The notes under the pieces were generated by a model. It did not search any database and was not told the origin of the DNA. It saw nothing but the letters and a program-made list of their open reading frames with translations. A DNA stretch of 64,000 bases. Source: Eopsaltria australis (Eukaryota; Chordata; Aves; Passeriformes; Petroicidae). Below are positions 1 to 15,100 of the stretch, piece after piece (position 1 is the first letter of the stretch; each line of letters begins with the position of its first letter). The DNA lies in assembly GCA_034509425.1 (NCBI GenBank), contig JAVTVJ010000040.1, forward strand, positions 7,145,001 to 7,209,000, in the 5' to 3' direction. A program made the translations under genes and the position numbers.

Positions 1-125
1 CCCTGAGAAATCTGCCATGGTAGCAAAGACTCTGGAGTATTTGGGTGATGTGTTAAAGTATGTAAAACCTTATCTGAAGGCAAAAGGACCTCCAGAAGGT
101 CTGCAGCTTACATATTGGATCATAG
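1..125 (+). CDS. MMS22L: MMS22L coding exon, open at left edge
   Basis: The frame starts at position 2 and reads PEKSAMVAKTLEYLGDVLKY and onward to LTYWIIG, with no stop. The exon ends in phase 1 at a GTAATT donor (126-131). Position 1 is the last base of a preceding codon. The true 5' boundary of this exon is outside the window. Confidence 0.92.
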
Positions 126-3100
126 GTAATTATTTTACAACTTCTTTTAGGAAATAGTTTTAAAGAATCAGTAAAATAAACTTACAAGACTTCTTTTCCC
201 CTCTATGCTATCCATATATATATTTCATCTATACTATTTAATGTTTGAAAAAAGAAAGTCACCAAGATGCTACATGGTGTGTAGTGGAGTTATGTTAGTG
301 GCCAAGTTGGCTTAAATATGTACTTTGCTTATTTTTGGAACTGCTTCTCTGACATGCACTCTGTACTTTACTAAGATGCAACTCTAGCATTTATTAAGTG
401 TGGGGCCACCGACGGGATGGAAAGAGTGCTTTAATTGTCAGTGAATGTGCCAGTCTGACCCACTTACCTTTAAAAATATGTATGTTAAAGGCAGAGGTAA
501 TGATTTGCATGCACACACAGTTTACACCATGACTCTAAGGAGCACAGGGAAAGCTTGACCAAGATGCAGAAGATGCATCAGATGTAATGGAATTAGGGTT
601 TTGTAAAATACTTTATTTTTATATTGTGAGATCAGCATACTTTGATGCACAAGATGTAGATCAAATTAAACATTTTTAGATACCCAGATACAGGTTGGAG
701 CCTTTTTAGATTGATATTTTCCTTTTTAGATTGGTATTGTCCTTTGTGTTCTTTGCAGCAGGAAACGATTAATCTTCAATCACGCTGTTGTGTGCAAGAA
801 AATGGCCTTTCTTTTTATTTAAGAAAACATAAAGAAGGTTTAAAAGAAAAAAAAAATATTCAAGTGTATTTCGATCACTGCTTCACATTCTGTGGGCATG
901 TTAAATTATAAGGACAAAGCACAAAACTTAACAAATCTAAACATCTCCTGACTGTAGTCAGATTGTGTCTTGTACTGTCCCATACATCACAGCAGTGATA
1001 ATAGAAGGAGTACTTTTAGCTGGAATGACCATGTTTCTTTCAAAGCAGGAAGCTTAGACAACATTATTAGAAGTATTGTTAGGTGATCGTTCTCTTTCTC
1101 TATGATTGATCATTGTGTTTTCTTTCACGCCACAAGATTAATGTTGTTTTGCGTTGTTTTTAGAGATGATAATGAATGACTTTTATAGATGAATAATATC
1201 TTGTAACAGCCTACTTTTGATTTTCCATTATTTTCAAAGTCTTAAACATGTTTCCTTGGGATAGATCTGTATTTTCAACCCAACAAACTTTTTCTTGCCT
1301 CTAATAAAATATAAAGTTAAAAATGTCTACATAAGAATCTTGTTTTATTTAATGTGTGTTTTGAGTATTAACACTTCTGAGTATGGAGTTAGTTTTTCAA
1401 GAAAAATTACACCTTGCCTGCAATAAAGATGTTTCTCAAAGTTGGGGTATTTACACACCAACACCTTTTTGCTTTTTTTTTTTTTTTTTTTGGCAAGTTA
1501 AAAGAACCATCTTAAAACTGGCTCAAAGCTGAGCAAGTGATACATTGATGAGCTGAAAACAAGAAAGATATTCTCTGAGACTCTCAGTTTGTGATCTGAG
1601 AGCCCACAAAAAGACTGGCAAGACTGTGCTGGTTTAATGGAGTTGGCTGCCCCTCGTTCTTCTTAATCTGCTGAAATTAAATGCAATTTGAAGGATATTT
1701 AATGTTTTGCTAACATTGAATTGCTGTGTGAGTAGTTGCTGATCTGGTGTTGCCACAGTGGTGTTAGACAAATGTGAAGGGATGGCAAAGGCAGCATTTC
1801 TCTGGAAAAGGGATGAAAGCACACAGCTAGGTAAATGTTTAAGTGCATGTGTGCTGATTGCAATAGGGTTATGGATCAAGTTTAGTTAAGTTTTCTGCAG
1901 GGATCTAAGAGACTCATCCTTTCTATAGCATTGCTGTACTTTTCCTGAAGCAGTTTTACTTGCCTAAAAACTTCTAATTGTCATGTGTTGAATCAATTTA
2001 GTATTTTATTTTGATGAACTTAAATTGACTTTTGAGTTGTTTTGGCTGGGATTTTTTAACGCAGTGTCGTGAAATGGGTACATAAGAGTGAGACAATTCA
2101 GTTGCTCTTGCTACTCTCAGATTATCTAATTTAACGTAATTGCTTCTTTAGGCTTTCTTAAATTTTTTTTCTAACTCTAAAATTGCTTTGGGATTTTTTG
2201 AAATTTTTTCAACAGGATATCTGGTAAAGTTCTGTGCACCAATACTGGCTACTTCCAAGGCACAGCAGCTCTTGTTTCGCATTGTGGATTGCTTACTGCT
2301 GCCACACTCTGTGCTCCAGCAGGACAAGGAGCTGCCCGTGGCTTTGCTCTCTGCCATTCAGGAAAGCCTGCCTCTTTATCTCCAGGTAAATATCTCAGCT
2401 CTATTATCAGCACACAAATGAATCTTCAGGAAAAGATTCATATTGCAGAGGATGTTTTCTCTTTCCCTAGTTGGAACAATTGTTGACTGAATTTACAGAA
2501 GCAGCAACAGAAGGGTTCTTTTTCCTTATGGAAGTGGAAGTAAAATTGCCACCCCTTTGGCTTTCCTCATTGCAGGCAGCTATGCTGTGGTACACTCCAG
2601 AGCTTCTGGTCTTATTATTGCATATGGAAAACATTTAGCCAACCTGCTGGTTAAACTGGTCTCTGATGTGACCGATTTCTCAAACAGTGCATCAAGCAAT
2701 CATAATATCTAGTGAGAAAATTGTTAAGGTGACAGAGCAAACAAATATTTTAAATCATCCTTGACTTGGCTAACTGTAGATAGTTACAGATGAGATACCC
2801 TTTTTTTGTTGCTCTTAGGAACAAAAGAAAAATCTTTGGTGTATTATGCCACTGGTATGTCTTAAGACTTTGAGAATATGTTTTGCTAAATCAGGTTCCT
2901 GCTGCTCATGATTGCATGACTAAAGCCTTCTTCCCCATTATTCCTCCTACTCTTCCCTCAGCTTCCCTGCCACTCTTGAAACTCTGTAAGGCTTATTGAT
3001 GCTGTAGAAAGAGACTAATTTCTGCTGGTGAGAAAGAGAAAAGTCTGTATTTTGAAAATAAATAAGTTGACATGTTTTCCTTGTAAATCCTTGTCTTTTT

Positions 3101-6100
3101 TTGCTTACTCTTTTCCTTTCTCTCCTAGACTTCATTTTGATTGCAGTCTTAACTCACTACTTCGCAGGATTGTATTGTGAAACAATGCAATGATAACATT
3201 GTAAACATCCCTTGAATTTATTCAAAAGCAGTTCATTGTGATTGAAGGCATGTCATATGGAAGTGAATATGGTTATGTAATACTGTGCACAGTGTTTTGC
3301 TTTGTTGCTCTGTGGGTATTTTCAGAAGCTGTGTACATGTAGGGCCATCTGGACAATGGTATTAGCACGATGTGCGAGTGTCTGTTTGCTAATTTGGTAG
3401 ATCAGTTGTAGAGCCAGTTTCTCTGGAGCCTGCACAGATGGATGAAGTCTTCAGATGAAACCACTTGAGTTGGTTTGAGGTCTTGAGCATTGTGTACACT
3501 TGTTTCCTGTTTTATTTGCCAGATTCTGACTTCCAGACCTCACTTTTGTACTCTTCATCAGTCTGCTGCATTGTCCATGTGCTTTCCAGCTACACTAGAT
3601 GATCTTGTTTGACCAAGTATTTTATTTTAGGCAAACACTGCTTCAAGTAATTCTTTAATTTGATAGACACTGTTGGGGAGAAAAGGGAGAATTCGTGAGT
3701 TATTTTTCCTATTTCAATATGGATCTTTTGCATTTTATTAATAGTTTGTATTTACAAGGTTCCAACAATTTTGAGTTCATTCATTCAAAAATAATTTCTT
3801 CTCTTTTATATGGAAAAGTGAAAAATTCCAATTTAGAATCAACTCAAAAATATTTCAAGATGAATTTAAGAACAAACAAAAACTCTGCTGAGGTCCTTTG
3901 GGAGTGAATGGATTCTAGGCACTCTCTGGCATCTCAGGTTATTGTTCCACAGTTAGCTTAAGGCTAAATTCATTCCCTTTCACCACCATATGCATTCCCA
4001 TTTAATTTGCTTTAATGATTCTGTGAATAGCAATTTGCGACCTGAATCATATAGTATCTAGCCTCATAAAACAAAACCCAAAAAACCCAAATGAGCATAT
4101 CAGAAAAGTGATAAAACAGTATATGTGGGAGGGAAAGCATGTAAATGTGGTAGGAAGAAATATGGGGAAACAAAATTCTTTGGGAATCACCTCACCTTCA
4201 CTAACCTAAAATGCAGGTGAAACATGAGATGAGGCCCCTCTTGGGTAACTGCCCTGTGCCTGGTGCTCATTTGTGTAGGTAGAGCACTGGTATTTTAGTG
4301 CAGGGGCCTTAATTCACCCAAATGCTAGACGAACATTGTTTTGTAGATCTGTCCCTGCTAATACTCCAGCTTACAACTTAATCCTTTGGCAGTTACATGA
4401 AAATAAAGAAACAGGAATTTGGAGACCGTGCAAAATATCTTCTTATACATGTGAGTTCTTTATTCAAAGTCACAGTGTGAAAGCCCTTGAGTGGAATTTC
4501 TACTCAGCAGCCTTTCCTTTTTTTTAATTTTTTTTTCTTCAGTCTTCTGAAAAGTTCCAGGCTCCATCTTTTTTTTCCTTCTTCTTTGGTTTCTACAGTA
4601 TGGACTTTTCCTGCTTTATTTAAAAAAATTACTTCAGATCCCAGAAAACATTTTAGGTTTGCTAGCAATGACCTGAAAAAACTTCCCTTTCCAGCATTTT
4701 TAACTATTAGTGTGGTTTACTTGATCCTTTTTGTGGGTTTTAAAGGGGTATGAAATCAGTCCTAGTAGCAGTTAATCTTACATATCCACTGATGCAGCAA
4801 TTTTATGAAATCCTATAGATTTCCTGAATTTTTACATCTTTTAGGGCAACATATGAAGCTCCTTCTCTCCACAGTGTAGTTTATTACTAACTTCACAATT
4901 CATCAGAACCAATGACTGTATCTCACTGTCCTTTACCACCCCAAACCTACAAATTTATTTTTAATAGAGCAAAGTTAGAGGCTTTGTTTAATTTTACACA
5001 AGTGCACATAATTTTCAAGGGCACTAATTAAGACTGGATGTTGCATTTCTCCCTGAGTTCAGGCTGACTGTGTTTACTTATGTTTGTGCTTATACAGGAC
5101 TTCAGGCTATAGAGCTCTAGCTTTTGACAGTTTTTGGGCAGCTGGTCTGGTCTCCACTGTACAGGGAGCTTATCAAGAAGTTTTTTTGAAACTCAGTCAC
5201 TGATGCTGCCTTGTCAAAACAGCTTAGCTTTAGCAACTTTTAAACTAATTTTTTGGGGTTTTTTTATCTTGCCTAAAGGGTTACTGTCTGGATACTATTT
5301 CTTTCACTGTGCATCATCTGTTTTGATAATATTTGATGACCTAAGAAAGATTTTTATTGAGATATTCTATTAAAAAATTGCCCTCAGAATTGTTTGAATG
5401 ACTGACTTTGGAAAGTAAAGCATGAAGAACGTAAATGAACAGCCATTTTACAATTTTATGGGACTGTTCCTAATTATGAGATAGTGAGGCATGTAAAATT
5501 TAACCATAGGTGTTTCACTACTGCAAAAAAGAAGTTGAGTTGATTTGTGTGGTAGTGGATTGCTAAAATCTACCACAGGAAGTTTCAGACCAGTATTGCT
5601 CTTGATGGATTTCTTGGAGAATGATTTGGAGGAATTTTAGTACACATTTACCGGCAATATGGGATTGAACTGAAGCAGTGTAGGAAACTTATTTTGGAGA
5701 AGAAATATTAGTTTAAATGTATCTTGCAGAATACAGCGTGGGTACATGGAGTAAGCATTGTATACATAATGATAGGGAAGGTAAGATACCCTGTCTGACT
5801 TACCAGTGTTAATCCTGTCCAACTACAGAAGATATGTTGATTTCTATCTAAGTACAGAGAATGGCAAAAGAGCTTCATTCTGAGTAGTATTTGGCACATA
5901 CACTTCCCAGTGATTTTAATGGCTCTGTGCAGGCTCAGCATTTGTCAGAGATCAGACCTTAAAAGCCCTCCCATGAGCCACATCTGTGGTCTGATATTTG
6001 AGCAAGCTTATTAATACATTTTGTGAATTATATGTATTTAATAGGAATTGTACAACATTAATTGGTGAACAGCAGATTTATTCCAACAGCAGGACTTACA

Positions 6101-9100
6101 GTATAAGTCATCATTAGGTAGCTAGGCATTTCTGCAGTGAATAGTTCCAGTAATCCATACTAATCGGTTCTTTGCTCTCCACAGGTGATTTACAGATATA
6201 CAGATAAATCAGAAGAGGCAGCTCTGGCCACAAAAGTTTCCTGCAGTGAACACACTCAGGAATCAGTTGCCTTTCTGCGAAAATGAAGAGCAGATGATGT
6301 CATGCTTCTCTGCTCCCCTTAAAATGTCCTTTTTTTTATCTTAACCTCAGAAGGTGGCTAAAGAACATGCTTAAGGAAAAGAAAGCGACTCTTATCAACC
6401 CTTTAAAGCCCATCTGCTTTGTAGGGATTGTCCTGGGGGTCTGATGTGATTGATTTCAAATCTCTGGTCCAGACTTGCAGTCCAGTTGCACATGTGTTTT
6501 CTTTTTTTTCTCATTTGAACTGTAGCTTCCTTCATCTGTCTTAATTACTGGTGGGATTTAAAAGAAGAGATTTCTGTGTGATTACCTTGCAATCACATCC
6601 TTGGTCAGCACTGCCTAGGATGTTTTGTCATTGTACCCTGAGATTTGCAACTACTGCGCAGTGTTAGTAATTTATGCCTTGTGCCACTTGGGATATGCTG
6701 CAGGTCTGTTGCTCTCTGTACTTTGCAAGGAAAAGGAGGAGTCCAAAATAAAGAACACAGTGATGACCTGAAGCCTTTTTGTCTAAGAGAGAAATCCAAG
6801 TTATTTTCTAATTTTTTGGGTTGCAATTTCCAAATCACTATTTCAACCCAAAAAATGAAAATGCTTTAATGAAGGATCAGGCTAGGTTTGTTTGTTCACT
6901 TTCAAATTAAATTATTAGACCTACAAAAATTAGTCAGCATTCCTTCAGACATCTAAATTCTAATAGTCCTTTCTTTTTATTGCATTAATTTAGTAACTCT
7001 AGAGTCATTCTTAAAAACAGTAGCTCTTACTAGTTAATAACTGGTGTATTATTTTCTTGATACTGTGTATCATTTGTTGATCATCAGTTTGAAGAACTGT
7101 CTCATTTTAGCAACTGTCACTGGTAATTCTTCAGAGGTGCTGGGTTCTTTGTGTATTCCTGCAGGTATCCTTGTAAGGTTGTGAGGTTCTTTGTGTCCCT
7201 TTTATCAGATAAATGAATACACTTTGTCATAGATATTTGGGTTCTTTTAGTGTTAAAACAGTCTAGAGTCTTAAGAGTGCCAGTTCCAATATTTGGATTA
7301 TGGAATACATTCTGTCTTTTTGTATGAGCTTTACTACAAAAAGCACAGGTAACTCTTCTTTGTACCTGCTGCAATATCTTACTGAAAACATCAAACACTT
7401 AAGTTTACACACAAAATAGTCTGTCATCTCTAACAGTCTCTCTGAGTCTGCTACTTGCCAAGAAGTTTTTAAGAATTCTTGTTTTTAAGAATTCTGATAC
7501 AGCAGCAGCTGCTTTTTACTACAATAATTTACTCTAGATACACAAAAGCAGGAGTAAATCTGAAGCTTTAATCAAAGTCTCAGTTCAGAAAGTGTGGTTT
7601 TTATCATTGAGACTTACCAAAATTATCAAGGAACCCTAGAAGTATGAGAGATGAAACCCTTAACCCAAATCTGCATTTAAGAGAACCACCAATAGCAAGT
7701 CTTCAGGCATCTCATTTCTTGAAATCTCATGTATTTGTTTACTGTGAAACCAAAAGTGGGTACTCCCCATTTCAAGACCCTCAGCTATGCCTCAGCCTGC
7801 TTTTTTTTTTTTCCCTTGAATGTTCTGTCACATTCACCCAGACAGATGAAAATGTTTTTGGGGAGGGACTTCAATACAAAAAGCAACAGAAGTACGCATT
7901 TTTCATAGCTGGGGAACAAAATCAACTTGACTTGATCTGTTCATTCCTATATTAGGGGCATTAGTTTACCTCAGCAACCATAAATATTCAGACAGATACT
8001 CCTCCTACCAAAACTGGAGCCTGGATTGCAATGCTAATGGAAATTTGAAGTACTGTTGAAATTGCTGTCTAGGGAGCTTTGTGCTTGACCTCGTTTTACA
8101 CCATTATTCTTGTTGGACAAAACTGTTGTGAAAACTGAGTCCTCAAGAGGCTTCTGTTTGTGCTACTGACTGTGACCCTTGAGATACGAGATCACAGGAC
8201 CTTTTTATTTTTTTCTTGGTGATTTGTTCTTCTTCCTCTAAGTAATCAGAGGAGGGGGAAGGAAACAAGATCTTAACTTTCTCTTATGGGAACCCATTCC
8301 AGTAAGAATGCAACACTTCTGTTCAGGGATGGACCATATATATGTTCTATAACTACAGGTAGAGTTTAGATAAGCACTTTCTGGGCAAGTACTTTCATTA
8401 TAGATTTTTCTCTGGATCAATATAGCTTATATTGGATAAATCACAGCAGTTTTAGCCTTATCTTAAACAGAGTTTAAAACCTCCTCTAAATCCCTTATGA
8501 ATGTTGCCTAATTTACCCTAATTTGTTCATACTATGAGCGAATCTTTTCTTGTTGGAGCTCAATTCTAAGTGCTCATTTTTCTGCTATATCATTTATACA
8601 AAACTTTCACATGATGAGGTATTTATTCTTTCTCTCCCTTCTTAAATCTTACCTGACTAGCATACTTCGTTAGACCATGTACAGGATTGAAAACAGAAAT
8701 GAGAAGCTTTTGGGCACAGAAGCTTTCTCAGGTCTGAAATGCCAAGGTTTTATTTTGAATTTGAAGGGGAGCTTGCATGTCCCAAAGCTTATCTTTTGAC
8801 ATATTAGTCTAGTGGAAGATTTTTCTCTCCTTTGCAAGCCTTGCCTGACTATGTCTTCATTTGCAGAGCATCGTATCTGCAGCAAATCAGTGAGGCTTAT
8901 TTGTCAGGCATAGTTACTCTGTGTGCAGCAGTTTACACAGCATGTAGTGAATGTTTAGCCTGCAGTTGTTAAAGATTTATTCAACTATATTGTTAAAATT
9001 TAATTCAATTCCTCCCTTTCTAAAATTTTCTTCTACAGGGCCTGTCCTTCATATGTTGTCAGTCCCAAACACAGGGTGCCTATTTAAACCAACTCCTTGG

Positions 9101-12100
9101 GAGCATTATTCGACATTACTTTGGGCGATTTCTCCCTGCCTCCCCAACTGTGCCTGGTGCCGGGCAGCATCCTCTGCTCTCTGCTTTGGGCAGCTCCATC
9201 ACAGCCCCCCAGCTGCTCCATCTCCGAAAGACCACTCTGCATGTCATAAGGTAAGGACCTGTGAAATACAAAACATCACTTGCTCAGGTTTCAGATTCAG
9301 CTTTCACAAGTAGCTCATCAGGTTTCTGCTTTCCTCTCAGCTGATGGTGTGGCTCTTGGAAGAGCCTGGGAGTTACTGGGCAGGGAGCAAAGGAAGGACA
9401 GTGTTTATACATCAGAAGAGTAAAATTGGAAGGATTTGTGAGAGAGTAATTAAGGATAAAGGTCCTAGGCCATAACAAAAAATACTCCATTAGGTCACAT
9501 GAAAAGCAAATAATTTTCTAGAAAAATTATGCTCCAATAGATGTCATCATGTGTCTCAGGCTTTATTTAGAGGCACAGAGCTCAAGTGGTTAGAGCTGCC
9601 AGTTATCCGTGCATGTGGGGCCTTGTTGCTCTGTGCCAGGTATACACAGGTGTGCCAGCTGCCCAGGGGACATGGAAAACTGCAGATGTGGGAAGAGGAA
9701 GATAGAGATGCAAGGACTGCACTGTCACCATTTGCACGATGTCAACAGCAGCTACAAATCTATGTTCCTGCTGCTGAGAGGCTGGCACTTGGTTTTATGT
9801 ATTGCAGAATAGTGAACAATCTGTACTTTTTGTCCATGTTGGAAAGGATTTAAACCCCTTCAAACACAGGCTTATATCCATGGCAATTGGATCTTTATTT
9901 GTTAAAGAGTGGGTATACATGTCAGTGCTGATCTTGGGTAGATATGATAGGCAATCATGTAAGTAAAGTTTGTATTATCACATATTAAGGGAGTGAATTA
10001 ATATTTCACAATCTTAGTTCTGTCAAGGTTTTGGATACCCAAACTTCGTCATCTTATTAAAGTTACTTTTGAATATGGGCATGCATGTGTGAACATGGGG
10101 ATTGAGAGTGGAAAGTTCTGAAGGTGTAATGGCACTTGGTGATTTTTCAGATGTGACACATTCCTTAGTGATCTGGGAAGAACTGAGCAGCACTCTGGTT
10201 TGCAACCTGCTTGGTGGTCATGAGGCAGTCACAGGGTCTGTACACAAATAGGTGCAGTTTGCTCTCCACTTTGCCTATGAAAGCAGTGAATGTATTGCTG
10301 CTGCAGAGAGGAAAGGGAACCACACCATCAGGATTGTATTATCCAGGTTAGAGAGCTGTTTTAGTGCAAGAACACACAAAAAGAATTGTGGGAAAGTTTC
10401 AGAGTAATTAGTGGGACAGAAGATTTCAGAGTTGCTAATATTAAAGTGAGTACGACCATATGATGAAAGAACTGTGGATCTCACAGCTTTCATTTGCCAA
10501 GTCACACTAGTGCTCTGAAGCAGTGCAATGAAGTGCCCAGAGTTCTGAAAGTCAGGTTTCATTTGAAAGTTGTAGAAGCACCCTTTACTGAGTTTTTAAT
10601 AAGGATGCTGGTTTTTAATTGATGCATTGCTCAGTCAACATATGTGCCTTGTTTGAGTAGATAACTACCTAACATTAAGTATCTTAAAAGGTTTTATGAA
10701 GGTTCTGGGAGTGTTTTTGCTGACTGATGAATAAATGCTGTCTTCTCTTTCACCTGTAAAATCTGTGTTCAGATTTCATTAATTTGTGGTGCCAAACCAA
10801 CAGTAGTTCATATTCTTGTATTCTTTCGTGGAAAATTAACAAATCAAGGTGTTAAAATTGGAACACTATGTGTGTGATGTTAAAATTTGCTCTTGTTGCA
10901 GATCAACAGGTCACCTTTTATTCTTGTGCCAGATTTTATGTTGGAGATGTTTGTGTTAATTCTGACAGAGCAAAATCAATCATTGGCTGTCCTGTGACAA
11001 CATACTGTTGACAAAAATCAAATAACAGTACCAGTATGATTGTGAGTTTGCAAAAGCACATAAAGCTAACTAATGTAATTAAATAACAGCTGCATTATGG
11101 ATGTTAGTTAAGGATTTTAGAATCTTGATTCCTTCATGTATTCAATTATATTATGATGCTACCTTTGTATTTAATAGTCACACTTGGGTTTTTAACTGTA
11201 ATTATGATGGCTCTTATTTCTCACTCCTCTCTGAACAGAAGAGTCAGAAGATATCACTGTCCTCTGACAAATTGGGAGTCATTGCTATGACTAAGACAAA
11301 TAGAAGCCATTATTTGAGCCTAGATAAAGATAGAAATCTGTGTAATAGACCTCCTGCTGAAATATAACAGTTATTTTAAGGTATATGGTGCTTGCATTGC
11401 ATGGAAAAAAGAAACAAATCATAGACTTTGTTCTGGCTTGCTTTGTCTTCCCAGGGAAAACTACCTGCAGTTCAAAGGGCACGCTCCACCTCCTCGCTTG
11501 GCCTCCGTTCTCGCTTTCATTCTTGAAGTACTTCAGAGAACCCAGAGCATTGAACTGTGTGACATCGACTTGGTTCTCCCAGCTGTGTTGAAATGCTTGG
11601 TGCTGGTTAATGAGCTGCAAGGTGAGCTGTTTGTTTGCTTTAAGTACATCTCTCCACACTTGCAAGGTTTTTGCACTGCTGAGCATCTTTCATTCCTGTA
11701 TTTAAGACTCTCTGATGAGGTGAATAAAATAATCTGGCCAGATAAACTGGATGCAGCTTTTTTTTCATTAACTGGTCTGGGACTTCTGTCTCTCAGGCAG
11801 TCAAGTCCTGCCTCATTTAACTCTCTAATCAGCTAATCAACTTCTCAGGAATATGAAGGCATTTCCTTTTTCCCCATCGTTCCCATATAATCTCCTCCAT
11901 TAGCAATTGAGGAAATTTTCTTCCACCTAAAGTTTTGAGACCAAATAAGACTAGTGTATGTTCTCCCCATAGAGGCATTATAAATGGATTAAAAGTTGCA
12001 CATTGCTCTCTGAAGGTATCTTTGAGTCTTCTTTCTTCTTTTAGCATGCTTTGTTTTGTAGCAAGAACATCTTTATTTTTAGCTACTTAAAGGATGAAGC

Positions 12101-15100
12101 ACTCTTTTCACCCCACCATTGTATAACGAATGTACCTGAGCTCAAAACTTCCATTTCTTGCTGCTAGAGAGGCATTAAACAAAATTTGGATTCAGCTCTG
12201 ACTTCTCCTGGGAATTTTCTCTAAAAAAGTACTTTTTGAATCTGGTCTATAATAGTTTCAAGGACAAGATGTGCTTAGGAAATTAGCTCAGTCATCACAC
12301 AACTTTCTTCCCCTTTTTGCCATCACAGCCCTATCTATTGGAAGCTGAGTACCCACCTTGCAAAGTGCTGGGGAATGGGCTGGGAGTCCTGTGGTGCTGC
12401 AGCCACCAGCTCCCTGCCTGCCTGAATAGGGCTTTGCCACACCCCTCTAGAAAAGTCCTTGCAGCCCAGTTCCATCTTTATGAAGGAAGAGCTATATCTT
12501 GCAACTTTGGTATTTATTTGGAAACAATTTTTGAGAAAACAGTGGAGGGTTTTGTTGGGCTTTTTTAGCCTTTTTCCCTTAAAAAAAAGAGGGTGCATTT
12601 CAAAACAATCTCCGCCACTGAAAATACAGAGGAGACCCACAAAGCTTTGAGCAGGATATAATGCTGTGACTACCTTTCTTTTGAATCAAACAGGAATTAT
12701 TAAAGAATATACACAGAACTTATGTTTAAATAAAACCTCTATTTCCTCTAAATGTATCTCTTGGCTTTGACTTAAAAAGACCATGCTGTATTTAAAAATC
12801 TGTTTAAAGGATAATGGTGGTGAAAATAAGACTTTTGCATAAACCCATGACTCATTCTGTTCTTTATAGCCAATCTAACTAAGTGCTCTCACAGTCATTT
12901 CACTTGCATCAAAGAAAGATGAAACCTTTTTTTTTTCTCATTTAAAAATTTTCATCTTCATGAAAGACATTCTCCAGATGGTCAGTTCAAGAGCTCTGTG
13001 TGAATCTTGTGATTTTTCTTTTGCAGTTAAAAAGATATCTACAGACATTGTACAGTACATGGTAGAAGGCTGCCAAGCAGGGTCAGGAGGAGAACATGCC
13101 ACCCAGCTGACTTCTGTATTTAGGTAACCAGAAAATATGCCAAGTGGCAGCAAAGCTGCTGCAAGCCAATTGACAGCAAACGTTTTCTTAAAATAACCAA
13201 TTATCCTAACATGCTGCATTGTTGCTTGCTTATGGTATTTAAGTAATGGTGTTTTTGGCACTGAGTTTGAACACAGCCTTGCCAAAAAGCCAGAGCAGAA
13301 AAACAGAAGTGAGAGACATACCTGCTTCCTCATGGGTGAGTTACTGTCCTGAGAGGCAGACAGTAGGGAGATGTGTTGCTCCTGCAATGGGAAAAACTCC
13401 TCGGGAATTCTGATGGTGCTGTGAAAGATGCATGTGCCTAATTTGAAGTGGAGATAATCTTCATATAACAAGCTTAGCTTTCTTTATTTGATTTTGTGAC
13501 AATAATAGGTTATTATATTGTAAATTATCCTTATTTCATAGCTCTGCAAAATGAATCCTGTACCTCACATGGATACAGTAGAAGGTGCATGACCTGGCAC
13601 CCAAAGTCATTCTGCAATCCTTAAACTCTGCTGCTGTATTGGGCCAGGTCTAAGTGAAAGTTCCAGAGGAACTCACTGAAAAAAGAACGTGTTTTTGTGG
13701 GAATTCCAGTCTGTTTGTGATACATCACTTTCATGGGATGCATCATCCCTAGGCTGTTAATTTTGATTTGATTTGAATGTAATATGTGATCTTTAAAGGT
13801 CTCATATGCTCAGGATGGCAAATGGATGTGCTTCCATCCAATGGTCTGTCTTGTTTAAGATCCAGTGGAGCTTTATAAGAAATGCCAACGTTGTTTCTGC
13901 AAATCTGAAACTCCTGTTTTCTTAGTCTTTTTATTACAATTATTATTTATTAAATAAGAAATATATGGTTTAGTTTTGCATTCGCACACATTACAAAGTA
14001 AAGTACTCTGAAACAAGGCAGTCCTGGTGAAACAGCAGCAGAATCTGCCAAATTACTTGAAAATAAATGTGTGGAATTTTTAGCATTAAGCTTCCAAAGC
14101 ATGGCTTTGTTTAGAGAAAGTATTCCAGGTAGAGTATTCCAGTGTAGCAATATGAAAATTGCTATGCAGCCAGATTGCTTGTTCTGCCTAGACTCTTCAG
14201 TTGTTGTTGGCATGTTCTCTGCATCATCGTTTTGACCCTGCATTAAATGCCTCTGTATCCCCCTCAGGCAGTTTATCCAGGACTACATGGCAGTCTATGA
14301 TCATCGGGTTTTCAGCATCCTGGAAGCAGTGGCAGTCTTGGATCAGACTTTAGTCACCAGCCTGATTCCCACAATCACACAGTCTCTGAAGGATTCAGAG
14401 CACAAACAAGGCCTTGGAAGAAATGCTGCACAGAGGTTTGATTTTCATTTAATATTAGTTTTTGACAATGACTGGTAGAGGTTTATTCTCTTGAAAGAAA
14501 GCAGTGTTAAGACAGCAGCACAGACACTCAAAAATGAGTGATTTTTAAGTGTGTTCAGCCAGAAATTTCCCTTAGCTCAAGCCTTTCATGGTTTTAAGCC
14601 ATGTATATTTGCTAAGTTTTTCCAGACATGTTTTGATACTAGGGTCCACAGATCACAGTAGAATTTATGTGAAGCCAGGTTGCCTCTACACTGTACACTG
14701 CAAAACAAAATGAAGAATTTCTTACCCTAAGAATTTTCCTGTTAGTCCGTTTTAGAGGACTTTATGGGTCCTATATGAAATTATAGTATAATCAGGTATG
14801 ATCTGAGATGCTTGGAAAATAAATACCCCCAACTTAATTTCGAGAGCTTTTTCATAATCTAAACTTAGAAGAGTTGGGTGTGTCCAGAAAAGACTGGCTC
14901 TGATAGGCACAGCAGGCTCACACATCCTCTGTTTGCCCCCTAAGAACTTAGAACTATTTGATGTGTGAATCCATCTGGCATTAGGTAGAAATGTCACATG
15001 AAGGGAGCAGCTCTGCAGGGATTTTGGTGTCTCTGGGTGCAGATGCAGCACTGACCTTTCAGCATCTATGCAAGCACTGTTACAAAACTCCAGGAAGCTG

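Noticed and set aside
6177..6290. Possible extra MMS22L exon after a CTCCACAG acceptor
   Set aside because: The exons ending at 2385 and starting at 9039 are both phase 0 and join into the known protein without a gap. No donor or conserved peptide supports an insertion.
8951..9313. 120-codon open frame on the + strand
   Set aside because: It reads the MMS22L exon 9039-9250 in the wrong frame. Phase 0 from 9039 gives the true peptide.
12938..13471. 177-codon open frame on the - strand
   Set aside because: It runs antisense across a true MMS22L exon (13027-13123) and its splice sites, has no recognisable protein content and looks like chance translation of intron DNA.
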